33,216 bases of DNA from an uncultured Clostridiaceae bacterium (GCA_947177415.1 CAMWUK010000036.1:1-33216); one strand, 5' to 3'; shown: positions 13,896 to 21,719, numbered from the stretch's first letter. Numbers and translations are program-made. Notes: generated by a model not told the origin, from the sequence alone.

Positions 13896-14624
13896 ATGAG
13901 GCAATTGATTATGATGGGAATTATGTTGCTTATGACGTTTTCTCTTTCTGCCTGCAGTGGAAGGGAAACAGGTCAACAGGAACAGGACAGAATAGAGCGT
14001 TCTGCAGGACAGCAGACAGAAGAATCCTCTACAGAAAGTGATGTTTCTGTTTCTCCACAAGCAGTGGAAAAGGATGACGGGCAGCATATATTGATTGCGT
14101 ATTTTACATGGGCAGAAAATACCCATGTGGAAAATCCGGATGAGGTTGATGTGGATGCAACCACATCTGCCAGTGTTCTGCCACCCGGAAATGCAGCAAA
14201 ATTGGCCGGCTGGATTCAGGAGCAGACAGGTGGTGAACTGTTTTCTATCGTAGTGAAAGAACCCTATTCCAGTGACTATGATGAATGCCTTGACCGGGCA
14301 GCAGAGGAAGAAGCAGAGGATGCCAGACCGGAACTGGTAAATCATGTAGAAAACATGGAGAAATACGACGTTATCTTTTTGGGTTATCCGATCTGGTGGG
14401 GGCAGGCACCAAAAATCATGTACACATTTGTTGAGAACTGCAATCTGTCAGGAAAGACGGTCATTCCGTTCTGTACTTCTGCGAGCAGCGGTGTTGGGAC
14501 AAGTGCAACCAATCTTCAGGCAGCAGATACAAGTCAGGCAACATGGTTAACTGGAAGAAGGTTTTCGGGCAGCTCGCCAAAGTCAGATGTGGAGAGTTGG
14601 ATTTTAGGACTTGGGTTACAGTAA
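13896..14624 (+). CDS. Flavodoxin-domain lipoprotein
   Basis: A 242-residue lipoprotein: signal peptide MRQLIMMGIMLLMTFSLSAC with lipobox LSAC and Cys20, a polar Gln/Glu/Ser-rich tether (21-60), then a Flavodoxin_4 domain (63-240: ILIAYFTWAENTHVENPDEV, GYPIWWGQAPKIMYTFVENC, CTSASSGVGTSATNL). It would sit on the outer face of the membrane, unusual for a flavodoxin and shared with the two fusions downstream. AAGAAGGAGG precedes the ATG. It is the last intact gene of the operon, 46 bp after the CMD-cupin gene. Confidence 0.9.
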   Translation: MRQLIMMGIMLLMTFSLSACSGRETGQQEQDRIERSAGQQTEESSTESDVSVSPQAVEKDDGQHILIAYFTWAENTHVENPDEVDVDATTSASVLPPGNAAKLAGWIQEQTGGELFSIVVKEPYSSDYDECLDRAAEEEAEDARPELVNHVENMEKYDVIFLGYPIWWGQAPKIMYTFVENCNLSGKTVIPFCTSASSGVGTSATNLQAADTSQATWLTGRRFSGSSPKSDVESWILGLGLQ

Positions 14625-14689
14625 AATTGGTATCTAATGTAGATGTGATATTAAATTTAGTTATGTAAGATTAGTAGGAGGAAAAGATT

Positions 14690-14923
14690 ATGATGCTGGT
14701 AATGACAGTATCATTAGTAACTGGTCTAAAGGTTCGGGCAGCCACTGATTCAACCAAAATTTCCCTCACTAAGACCACTATTTCGGTTAAGAAAGGGATT
14801 ACTGAAAAAATTAAGGTAAAAAATAAACCCACAGTCTTTGCAGATGCTAAAGAAAAACATGGAATGAGATATACACAATATAGAGGTTTTGGCTTATGTA
14901 CTGCACAAATTAAATGGTAACAA
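14690..14923 (+). pseudogene. Composite remnant: signal-like start, Ig-like fragment and FMN-reductase tail
   Basis: GTAGGAGGAAAAGATT precedes ATG 14690. The first 45 residues (MMLVMTVSLVTGLKVRAATD.. STKISLTKTTISVKKG) look like a signal sequence plus the start of a Big_2/Ig-like domain as in the 17102 product. The end is different DNA: 14890-14914 is identical over 25 bases to 9191-9215, the tail of the FMN-reductase pseudogene. A stop follows at 14918-14920. A 76-residue product could be made, but it looks like debris of two genes joined by rearrangement. Confidence 0.6.
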
Positions 14924-14982
14924 ATTAAATTAAAATAGAAAAGGACACTATTAGAAGATTTTTGTTTTTAATTGAATATAAG

Positions 14983-15127
14983 GTTATTGTTCACTCACAA
15001 GCTTGACACTTGCTGTCAAGCTATGTGCCAAGAACATAAAACATCTAAGAATCCAAACTTTCGCCAAAGGCGAATTACAAATAGGCTGGATTCCGTTACA
15101 GTTTGCACCGTAGGTGTGAACTGTAAC
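14983..15127 (+). repeat. Long structured MITE-like repeat, copy C1 (145 bp) with perfect 8-bp duplication
   Basis: Ends are GTTATTGTTCAC and GTGAACTGTAAC. Hairpin 1 is AGCTTGACA/TGTCAAGCT. Hairpin 2 is GAATCC/GGATTC around TTCGCC/GGCGAA. The final 33-base hairpin (15095-15127) resembles the short elements at 2024 and 25151. AATATAAG stands exactly on both sides (14975-14982 and 15128-15135). Confidence 0.88.
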
Positions 15128-15149
15128 AATATAAGAGTTATGATACTGT

Positions 15150-15202
15150 GATGGGCATACAGCGTATATTTTTATGTGAAAGACACTGTATGCTCATCTT
15201 TT
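15150..15202 (+). terminator. Long hairpin with T-run, probable terminator
   Basis: GATGGGCATACAG (15150-15162) pairs with CTGTATGCTCATC (15186-15198), one mismatch, followed by TTTT. The rest of the gap 14924-15495 holds repeat C1, this hairpin, the hairpin pair at 15393-15461 and otherwise AT-rich DNA without a gene. Confidence 0.55.
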
Positions 15203-15392
15203 ATATATTCATTTATAAAATAGAAAAAGAATTATTAATATGTCATGGGAAAGGTCAAAGCGATATATCTATACCTTTTGAGTATGTACTGGTATTTAAT
15301 ATATATATTTGATATTTTGCAAAATGCTTGCTAAACTGATAATAAGCAATAAAAAAGAGTTATATTAATGTGCATAGTTGCGAAAGGAAATA

Positions 15393-15461
15393 AACCACTT
15401 CGTGGTTGCAGCCAGCACAAACTCACCGACGAAATATGCAAAAATTTTTTCGTCGGTGAGT
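15393..15461 (+). other. Two strong hairpins in the leader of the first flavodoxin-AKR gene
   Basis: AACCAC/GTGGTT (15393-15407) is followed by a perfect 14-bp stem, ACTCACCGACGAAA (15421-15434) with TTTCGTCGGTGAGT (15448-15461). No T-run follows. It lies 35 bp before the start codon. It could be a leader structure, an attenuator or another palindromic insertion; the sequence does not decide. Confidence 0.45.
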
Positions 15462-15495
15462 ATAAATAAAATAATTTCGGAAAGGATGTGGGTTT

Positions 15496-16989
15496 ATGAA
15501 AAGACTGTACAGTATTATCATATTGTTTGCTGTTCTGGCTGGTCTGATGGCATGTGGAAACCGTAGTCAGACAGGACAGACAGATGTAAACAGCGGTGCA
15601 ACAAATAAGAAGGAGGAAGGTGTCATGAAACAGAATGGACAGTCAAAGGAAAATACAAATATTTTAGTGGCTTATTTTTCCTGCACAGGTACGACCAAAC
15701 CTCTTGCGGAATACGCAGCAGAATATCTAAATGCGGACTTGTATGAGATTGAAGCGGATATACCATATACCAGTGAAGATTTAGATTATAATAAGTCAGA
15801 TTCCAGAGCCAATAAAGAGCAGGATGATTCTTCTGCCAGACCTGCGATTTCCGGAAAAGTAGAGGATATGGATAAATATAATATTGTGATGTTGGCGTAT
15901 CCCATCTGGTGGGGGCAGACACCGAGAATTATCAGTACCTTTTTGGAAAGTTATGATTTTTCAGGGAAAACAATTATACCAATCTGCACTTCACATAGCA
16001 GCGGGATTGGTTCCAGTGATAAAAATCTGCATTCCCTTGTAGACAGCAGCGTGAAATGGAAGGATGGAAAACGCTTTGCAGCAGGTACTTGGGAGAATGA
16101 AATTATCGGATGGCTGGATGAGATGGGGATTCAGCCCTTTGTGGAAGAAAACGGTGGCAAAGAGGCAGCGGAATGTGTCTTTGATTTTGAGAAAAAAACA
16201 GTAACACTGAACAGTGGATATGAGATGCCACTGAACGGACTTGGTACTTACAGCTTAGAGGATGATGTGTGTGTGTCCTCTGTTTCCGAGGCGTTAAAGC
16301 GTGGTGTGAGGTTGATTGATACCGCATATATGTACCACAACGAAGAAGAAGTTGGTAGAGCAGTAAGGGATTCAGGTGTTCCCCGTGAGGAAATCTTTGT
16401 GATTACAAAACTATATCCAAATCAGTTTTCCGAACCGGAAAAGGCGATTGATGAGGCACTTAAAAAACTGGATATTGAATATATTGACATGATGCTTTTG
16501 CACCATCCTGGAACTGATGATGTAAAGGCATATAAAGCAATAGAAAAGGCAGTAGAGGATGGAAAAATCCGTTCCATCGGATTGTCTAACTGGTATGTGG
16601 AGGAACTGGAAGAATTTCTACCACAGGTAACCATTACCCCGGCACTGGTTCAGAATGAAATCCACCCATATTATCAGGAAAATGATGTGATTCCGTATAT
16701 TCAGAAACTTGGCATTGTGGTACAGGGATGGTATCCGTTGGGAGGACGTGGGCATACCGCAGAACTGTTGGGAGATGAAACGATTTCTGCCATTGCAAAA
16801 GCACATGGAAAGTCCTCTGCACAGGTTATCTTGCGTTGGAATCTGCAAAAAGGTGTTGTAGTTATTCCCGGTTCCAGCAATCCCGACCATATACAGGAGA
16901 ATACAGAGCTGTATGATTTTGAACTGTCGGATGAGGAAATGGAGAAAATCAATGCACTTGACCGAAATGAGAAACATGACTGGTATTAA
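15496..16989 (+). CDS. Lipoprotein with flavodoxin domain fused to aldo/keto reductase
   Basis: A 497-residue exported fusion. Residues 1-20 are a lipoprotein signal (FAVLAGLMAC, Cys20), then a Ser/Asn/Gly-rich tether. Residues 55-212 are Flavodoxin_4 (VAYFSCTGTTKPLAEYAAEY; AYPIWWGQTPRIISTFLESY; CTSHSSGIGSSDKNL). Residues about 230-497 are an AKR with full tetrad D275, Y280 (LIDTAYMYHNE), K305 (ITKL) and H336 (LLHHPG). The cofactor loop reads IPGSSNPDHIQEN, without the Lys and Arg that bind NADPH 2'-phosphate in many AKRs. The start follows AAAGGATGTGGGTTT. No frameshift joins the domains: the reading frame is continuous. The gene is a close relative of the next one. Confidence 0.9.
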   Translation: MKRLYSIIILFAVLAGLMACGNRSQTGQTDVNSGATNKKEEGVMKQNGQSKENTNILVAYFSCTGTTKPLAEYAAEYLNADLYEIEADIPYTSEDLDYNKSDSRANKEQDDSSARPAISGKVEDMDKYNIVMLAYPIWWGQTPRIISTFLESYDFSGKTIIPICTSHSSGIGSSDKNLHSLVDSSVKWKDGKRFAAGTWENEIIGWLDEMGIQPFVEENGGKEAAECVFDFEKKTVTLNSGYEMPLNGLGTYSLEDDVCVSSVSEALKRGVRLIDTAYMYHNEEEVGRAVRDSGVPREEIFVITKLYPNQFSEPEKAIDEALKKLDIEYIDMMLLHHPGTDDVKAYKAIEKAVEDGKIRSIGLSNWYVEELEEFLPQVTITPALVQNEIHPYYQENDVIPYIQKLGIVVQGWYPLGGRGHTAELLGDETISAIAKAHGKSSAQVILRWNLQKGVVVIPGSSNPDHIQENTELYDFELSDEEMEKINALDRNEKHDWY

Positions 16990-17051
16990 AAGGCGAAAAA
17001 AATCTAAGCCAGAAAAAACATTGACAAAGGTATTCTTTGGTTCCGTCTTAG

Positions 17052-17075
17052 AAGAATTGTGGAGCAATTCTTTTT
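17052..17075 (+). terminator. Short hairpin with T-run between the two fusion genes
   Basis: AAGAATTG (17052-17059) pairs with CAATTCTT (17065-17072), running into TTTTTAG. It is a weak intrinsic terminator or attenuator about 27 bp before the next start codon. Confidence 0.45.
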
Positions 17076-17101
17076 AGATAAACGAATAGGAGGTTGATTT
17101 T

Positions 17102-19012
17102 ATGCAGAGATTCAGAAAGAGTAAAAAGGGAATGCAGGCAGTAGTCCTGCTGCTTATATTCAGTCTGTTGATTGTCTGTTCTTTCACAAACAGTATGGGT
17201 TCCAAAGCTGCTGTAAAGGGGAAGAAAGAGACCACAATCAAAACAGTGTCATTAAAGATTGGCAAGGAGAAAGTAACAAAAAAGACATATAAAATGAAAA
17301 AGGGGGAGAAGAAGCAACTTAAGGTCAGCGTTTCTCCCAAAGAGGGCAAGAAAACAATCCGATTTACTTCAAGCAATAAAAAAGTAGTTACTGTCAATAA
17401 AAGTGGATGTATTACAGCAAAGAAAACTGGAAGTGCCAAGATAAAAGTAACAGTACAAGCCAGAAAAAAGGGTACGAAAGTATCAGTAAAAAAGACAACA
17501 TGGGTAAAGATTAAGGTAGTAAAAGCAGCTACAACAGAGCAGCCAGCAGATCAGAGTCCGTCTGTAGCACCAACACCAGACGAAACCACACCAACACCAT
17601 TCGAAACACCAATACCAGACACAACCACACCCCACACAATAGCACCTGATCCAGTTGTGACACCAGAACCAGATAATTCCAAAAGCCTCATTGTCTATTT
17701 TTCATGTACAGATACCACAAAGAAAATAGCAGAATATATACAGGAAAGTACAGGAGCAGACATTTATAGGATTGAAGCGGAAGTTCCATACACAGCAGAA
17801 GATTTAAATTATGGAGATGCATCTACAAGGGCGACAAAAGAGCAGAATGATTGGTCTGCTAGACTGGGGATTGCTGGGAAAGTGGAGAATATGGCTGGAT
17901 ATCAGAATATAGTGATAGCGTATCCAATCTGGTGGGGGCAGGCACCGAGAATTATCAGTACCTTTTTGGAAAGTTACGATTTTTCAGGGAAAACAATTAT
18001 ACCAATCTGTACTTCACATAGTAGCGGAATTGGTTCCAGTGCCACCAATCTGCATTCTTTAGTGGATGACAGCGTGACGTGGCTGGATGGCAGACGTTTT
18101 TCTGCCACTACTTCCAAAGAAGAGATTATAAAATGGCTGGAGGATTCAGGAATACAATCTTTGTTACAACAGAAAAAGGAAGAACAGGTGGTGGAGCGAG
18201 TGTTTGATTTTAATACAAAAACAGTTACATTGAACAGTGGATATAAAATGCCTTTGAATGGAATCGGAACATATAATCTGCTGGATGATACATGTGTATC
18301 ATCCATTACGGAGGCATTAAAGTGTGGTGTGCGGTTGATTGATACTGCCTATATGTACAGCAATGAAAAAGAAGTGGGAGAGGCAATAAGAAATTCTGGT
18401 ATTCCCCGTGAAGAAATTTTCGTCATAACAAAGTTATATCCAAACCAGTTTTCAGAACCAGAGAAGGCAATTGAACAGGCATTAGAAAAGTTGGATATCG
18501 GATATATTGACATGATGCTTTTGCACCATCCGGGGACGAATGATGTGAAAGCATATAAGGCAATGGAGAAAGCAGTAGTGGAAGGGAAAATTCGTTCCAT
18601 TGGTCTGTCTAACTGGTATGTGGAAGAACTGGAAGAATTTTTGCCACAGGTAACCATTACCCCAGCACTGGTACAGAATGAGATTCATCCATATTATCAG
18701 GAAAATGATGTGATTCCATATATCCAAAGTCTCGGAATTGTTGTGCAGGGATGGTATCCTCTTGGTGGGCGGGGACATACTGCCCAATTGTTGGGAGATG
18801 GGACGATTTCAGCCATTGCAACAGCACATGGGAAATCTTCGGCACAGGTAATTCTTCGTTGGAATTTGCAAAAAGGTGTTGTGGTTATTCCAGGTTCCAG
18901 TAATCCCGCACATATTCAGGAGAATACAGAAATTTATGATTTTGAATTGACGGATGAAGAAATGGAGAGAATCAATGCACTTGACCGAAACGAAAAGCAT
19001 GATTGGTATTAG
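17102..19012 (+). CDS. Secreted Ig-like/flavodoxin/aldo-keto reductase fusion protein
   Basis: A 636-residue exported protein. Signal peptide 1-36 (MQAVVLLLIFSLLIVCSFTN, cleavage near SKAA). A Lys-rich Big_2/Ig-like domain at about 44-142 (SNKKVVTVNKSGCITAKKTG). A Pro/Thr linker at 143-192. A flavodoxin at 193-350 (VYFSCTDTTKKIAEYI; AYPIWWGQAPRIISTFLESY). An AKR at 368-636 with D414, Y419, K444 and H475, and the altered cofactor loop IPGSSNPAHIQEN. AGGAGGTTGATTTT precedes the ATG. From the flavodoxin on it is close to the 497-residue lipoprotein just upstream, with stretches nearly identical in DNA, so the pair arose by duplication. The Ig-like and linker parts suggest display on the wall. 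Confidence 0.9.
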   Translation: MQRFRKSKKGMQAVVLLLIFSLLIVCSFTNSMGSKAAVKGKKETTIKTVSLKIGKEKVTKKTYKMKKGEKKQLKVSVSPKEGKKTIRFTSSNKKVVTVNKSGCITAKKTGSAKIKVTVQARKKGTKVSVKKTTWVKIKVVKAATTEQPADQSPSVAPTPDETTPTPFETPIPDTTTPHTIAPDPVVTPEPDNSKSLIVYFSCTDTTKKIAEYIQESTGADIYRIEAEVPYTAEDLNYGDASTRATKEQNDWSARLGIAGKVENMAGYQNIVIAYPIWWGQAPRIISTFLESYDFSGKTIIPICTSHSSGIGSSATNLHSLVDDSVTWLDGRRFSATTSKEEIIKWLEDSGIQSLLQQKKEEQVVERVFDFNTKTVTLNSGYKMPLNGIGTYNLLDDTCVSSITEALKCGVRLIDTAYMYSNEKEVGEAIRNSGIPREEIFVITKLYPNQFSEPEKAIEQALEKLDIGYIDMMLLHHPGTNDVKAYKAMEKAVVEGKIRSIGLSNWYVEELEEFLPQVTITPALVQNEIHPYYQENDVIPYIQSLGIVVQGWYPLGGRGHTAQLLGDGTISAIATAHGKSSAQVILRWNLQKGVVVIPGSSNPAHIQENTEIYDFELTDEEMERINALDRNEKHDWY

Positions 19013-19135
19013 TTTTGTTCAAATGAAACAGATTATAACATATATGTTGATGTTCTAGTCAAATAGGAATGTCATGATATTGTGAATGAACAGTAACAAC
19101 AGTAACGTTTATTCTGCTGAAAAACAACAAAGTAA

Positions 19136-19164
19136 TTGCTTGTAAAAAATACGTATGATACAAT
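19136..19164 (+). promoter_or_regulatory. Candidate promoter of the 19250 gene
   Basis: TTGCTT (19136-19141), 17-bp spacer, TACAAT (19159-19164). It lies about 85 bp before the start codon. Confidence 0.5.
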
Positions 19165-19249
19165 GGAAAAGAACAGATAATGAAACAGCTCTCTTTGTGT
19201 AATTTGGGGATTCTCATAATAACATTGACAGATGAAAGGAGCAATAACA

Positions 19250-19978
19250 ATGAGTAGTAAAAATATAACAGAGCCTCTTCAAGTAATTTATTCAGATGGA
19301 GAATTCAAGGTGATAAAGGGTGTTGTTGACCTTGGTTATATGGGAATTTACAAAAGCGAGAATATTTCCATAAATTTTGATGAAGATTCTCTTGAAGCTG
19401 TGTTTGAAGATGATGACAGTGAATATTATCAGGAAGAATATGCACCGTTGAAACCATATCTTAGGCAGGATATGACAAATGATGAAATTGCAAAAGGACT
19501 TACTGATTTTTACAATATGCGTATAGCAGACATTAACAAACATCAAACGGAATTAAATCAAACCTTCCTTGCATATCTGCTTGATAATATCTGCGGTTGC
19601 GGATTTCCAATCTGGGACGAGTGCAAAAGATACATAATTAATGACAAGATGCCTGACTGTGACGAGGAAGATATTGAAGAAGCGATCTATAATGATGAAG
19701 CATGCGATATGATAAATAATCTTTTTGACAATGTTTATGAAAAAGCACATACAGGTGAACCTATGGAAGCTACACCGGCAGAAGACATTTTCCAGAAATA
19801 TTTTCCGATGTTTGACCTTGAGAAGTTTCTTTCTGATATTGAGGCTGAATACTTAACGCTTGATAATGCAAATGTTGTTTTTCAATGTTCAGGTAAGGAT
19901 GATGGTCTTGGAATTGCATGTGGAGCGTATGCGGAAATAACTATTAACAATGCATTTTATGATTGGCATAATCATTAA
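19250..19978 (+). CDS. Acidic cytoplasmic protein of unknown function
   Basis: A 242-residue strongly acidic protein without signal or membrane helix. ATG 19250 follows AAAGGAGC at good spacing; the upstream in-frame ATG at 19232 lies before the ribosome site. I recognise no domain. Visible features are a beta-rich N-terminus (QVIYSDGEFKVIKGVVDLGY), clusters of Asp/Glu at 50-60 and 135-150, and scattered Cys (ICGCGFPIWDECKRY). It has its own promoter and stands between the redox fusions and a MITE, so it is probably a single-gene unit. Confidence 0.75.
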   Translation: MSSKNITEPLQVIYSDGEFKVIKGVVDLGYMGIYKSENISINFDEDSLEAVFEDDDSEYYQEEYAPLKPYLRQDMTNDEIAKGLTDFYNMRIADINKHQTELNQTFLAYLLDNICGCGFPIWDECKRYIINDKMPDCDEEDIEEAIYNDEACDMINNLFDNVYEKAHTGEPMEATPAEDIFQKYFPMFDLEKFLSDIEAEYLTLDNANVVFQCSGKDDGLGIACGAYAEITINNAFYDWHNH

Positions 19979-20015
19979 GCATGGTTTTTCAAAAATGTAC
20001 ATATAAAAATTTTTG

Positions 20016-20150
20016 GTAACTATTCAGGTAGAAACACGCATTTACTGCGTGTTTCGTAAGAAAAAGTAAATTTTGTAATGTTTAAGCCCCTTCGCCAAAG
20101 GCGAATTAATACGGGCTTAAACGTAACTGTTCATGGTTCTGAACAGTTAC
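20016..20150 (+). repeat. Long structured MITE-like repeat, copy A2 (135 bp)
   Basis: Nearly identical to copies A1 and A3: GTAACTATTCAGG at the left, hairpin AAACACGCA/TGCGTGTTT, nested hairpin TTTAAGCCC/GGGCTTAAA with TTCGCC/GGCGAA, and a terminal hairpin ending GAACAGTTAC. Flanking octamers AATTTTTG and AATTTCTG match at 7 of 8. Confidence 0.87.
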
Positions 20151-20213
20151 AATTTCTGCGGAAAAGCCAGAAGATATCGCTTATTTATAAAGTGGCGGAA
20201 TTTCAAGGTGTGA

Positions 20214-20378
20214 CTAGTGTACTGTACCATTCACATTTCGCCAAATAACTTGTCTGAATTTCCATCTGCCACGTTGTCTTCACTCAACGATGCCACCGCA
20301 TCGCCTCGTTCAGCCGCCTTGCAGACTGAAAATTCATTCTGCGTTATTTAGCTGAAAATGAATGGGACAGCACACTAG
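20214..20378 (+). repeat. Complete 165-bp palindromic repeat with CTAG ends (copy 2)
   Basis: The left arm CTAGTGTACTGTACCATTCA and right arm TGAATGGGACAGCACACTAG are near-perfect inverted repeats. If the two CTAG tetramers are a target duplication, the inverted repeats are TGTRCTGTMCCATTCA. Inner hairpins CGTTG..CAACG and GATGC..GCATC are present. Bases 20261-20378 equal window bases 1-118. It ends 24 bp before the rarA start codon. Confidence 0.82.
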
Positions 20379-20402
20379 CAGGAAGAAGAGGTAAAACATA
20401 TT

Positions 20403-21719
20403 ATGAAACAATTAAGTCTATTTGATGACAGAGAAAAGACGGCACCCCTTGCAAGTCGGTTAAGACCAGGCACTTTGGAGGAGTATGTGGGACAAAAACA
20501 TTTGATTGGTAAAGGAAAGATTCTTAGACGCTTAATTGAGGAAGACCAAATTTCTTCAATGATATTTTGGGGACCTCCAGGTGTGGGAAAAACAACTCTG
20601 GCAAGGATTATTGCTGAGCATACAAGAGCAGAATTTGTAGAGTTTAGTGCAGTAACTAGTGGAATTAAAGAAATTAAAGAAGTGATGGTACAGGCAGAGC
20701 ATAACCGGAAAATGGGAATGCGTACCTTATTGTTTGCTGATGAGATTCACCGCTTTAATAAGGCACAACAGGATGCTTTTCTTCCTTATGTAGAAAAGGG
20801 GAGTATTATTTTAATAGGAGCCACAACTGAAAATCCTTCTTTTGAGATTAATTCTGCATTATTATCCCGCTGCAAAGTATTTATCCTAAAAGCACTGGAA
20901 GAAGAGGAGTTAAAGGAATTATTAGAGCATGCATTAAAAAGTTCAATGGGGTTGGGGAATATGCAGATTAATATAGAAGATTCCCATTTGTTGGCAATTG
21001 CACGGTTTGCCAATGGAGATGCAAGAACTGCACTAAATACTTTGGAAATGGCGGTGTTCAACGGCAGAATGAATGAGGATGCAGTTTTATGTGTGGACGA
21101 AGAGGTTTTGGCTCAATGTATGAACCGGCGTTCCTTGTTATATGATAAGAATGGTGAGGAACATTATAATATGATTTCTGCATTACATAAATCCATGCGT
21201 AATAGTGATCCAGATGCAGCAATATATTGGATGTACCGTATGTTAGATGGAGGGGAAGAGCCATTATATATAGCAAGACGATTGGTGCGGTTTGCCAGTG
21301 AGGATGTGGGAATGGCGGACTCAAATGCTTTACAGGTGGCAGTAGCGTCATATCAGGCGTGCCATTTTCTTGGAATGCCAGAGTGTGATGTGAATTTAGC
21401 ACATACAGTAGTTTATCTTTCTATGGCACCGAAATCTAATGCACTTTATAGGGCATGTGAAGCTTGTAAAGTGGATGTAAAGGAACTTCCAGCAGAACCA
21501 GTTCCGTTACAGATTTGTAATGCCCCAACTAATTTGATGAAACAAATGAATTATGGAAAAGGTTATATTTATGCCCATGATACGGAGGAAAAGCTGACCA
21601 AGATGCAATGTCTGCCAGAGGCATTAGCAGACAAAAGATATTACCAGCCCACCGAACAGGGAGAGGAAAAGCAGGTAAAGGAACGGTTAGAAGAAATTTT
21701 AAGGTGGAAAAGCAGGTAA
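20403..21719 (+). CDS. rarA: Replication-associated recombination protein A (AAA+ ATPase)
   Basis: A 438-residue RarA/MgsA-family clamp-loader-like ATPase acting at stalled replication forks. QLSLF at residues 3-7 is a sliding-clamp binding motif. Walker A is GPPGVGKT (57-64), Walker B is LLFADEIHRF (109-118), sensor 1 is IGATTENPSF and the arginine finger region is SALLSRCKVF. The C-terminal MgsA domain follows (PDAAIYWMYRMLDGGEEPLY, RLVRFASEDVGMAD). Full length. AGAAGAGG precedes the ATG. It stands alone, with the 165-bp palindromic repeat taking up most of its leader. Confidence 0.96.
   Translation: MKQLSLFDDREKTAPLASRLRPGTLEEYVGQKHLIGKGKILRRLIEEDQISSMIFWGPPGVGKTTLARIIAEHTRAEFVEFSAVTSGIKEIKEVMVQAEHNRKMGMRTLLFADEIHRFNKAQQDAFLPYVEKGSIILIGATTENPSFEINSALLSRCKVFILKALEEEELKELLEHALKSSMGLGNMQINIEDSHLLAIARFANGDARTALNTLEMAVFNGRMNEDAVLCVDEEVLAQCMNRRSLLYDKNGEEHYNMISALHKSMRNSDPDAAIYWMYRMLDGGEEPLYIARRLVRFASEDVGMADSNALQVAVASYQACHFLGMPECDVNLAHTVVYLSMAPKSNALYRACEACKVDVKELPAEPVPLQICNAPTNLMKQMNYGKGYIYAHDTEEKLTKMQCLPEALADKRYYQPTEQGEEKQVKERLEEILRWKSR

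Noticed and set aside
15378-15566. 62-codon frame before the first fusion gene
   Set aside because: It runs through two strong hairpins and into the fusion gene in another frame, with no domain character.
16618-17067. 149-codon minus-strand frame, with a similar one at 18349-18657
   Set aside because: Both are antisense to the conserved AKR domains; they recur because the two AKR genes are related.
1-20378. The two identical 118-base repeats as attL/attR of an integrated element
   Set aside because: Only a dead recombinase scrap lies between them, the enclosed genes are not element-like, and the repeat has its own inverted ends, so a dispersed insertion repeat explains it better.
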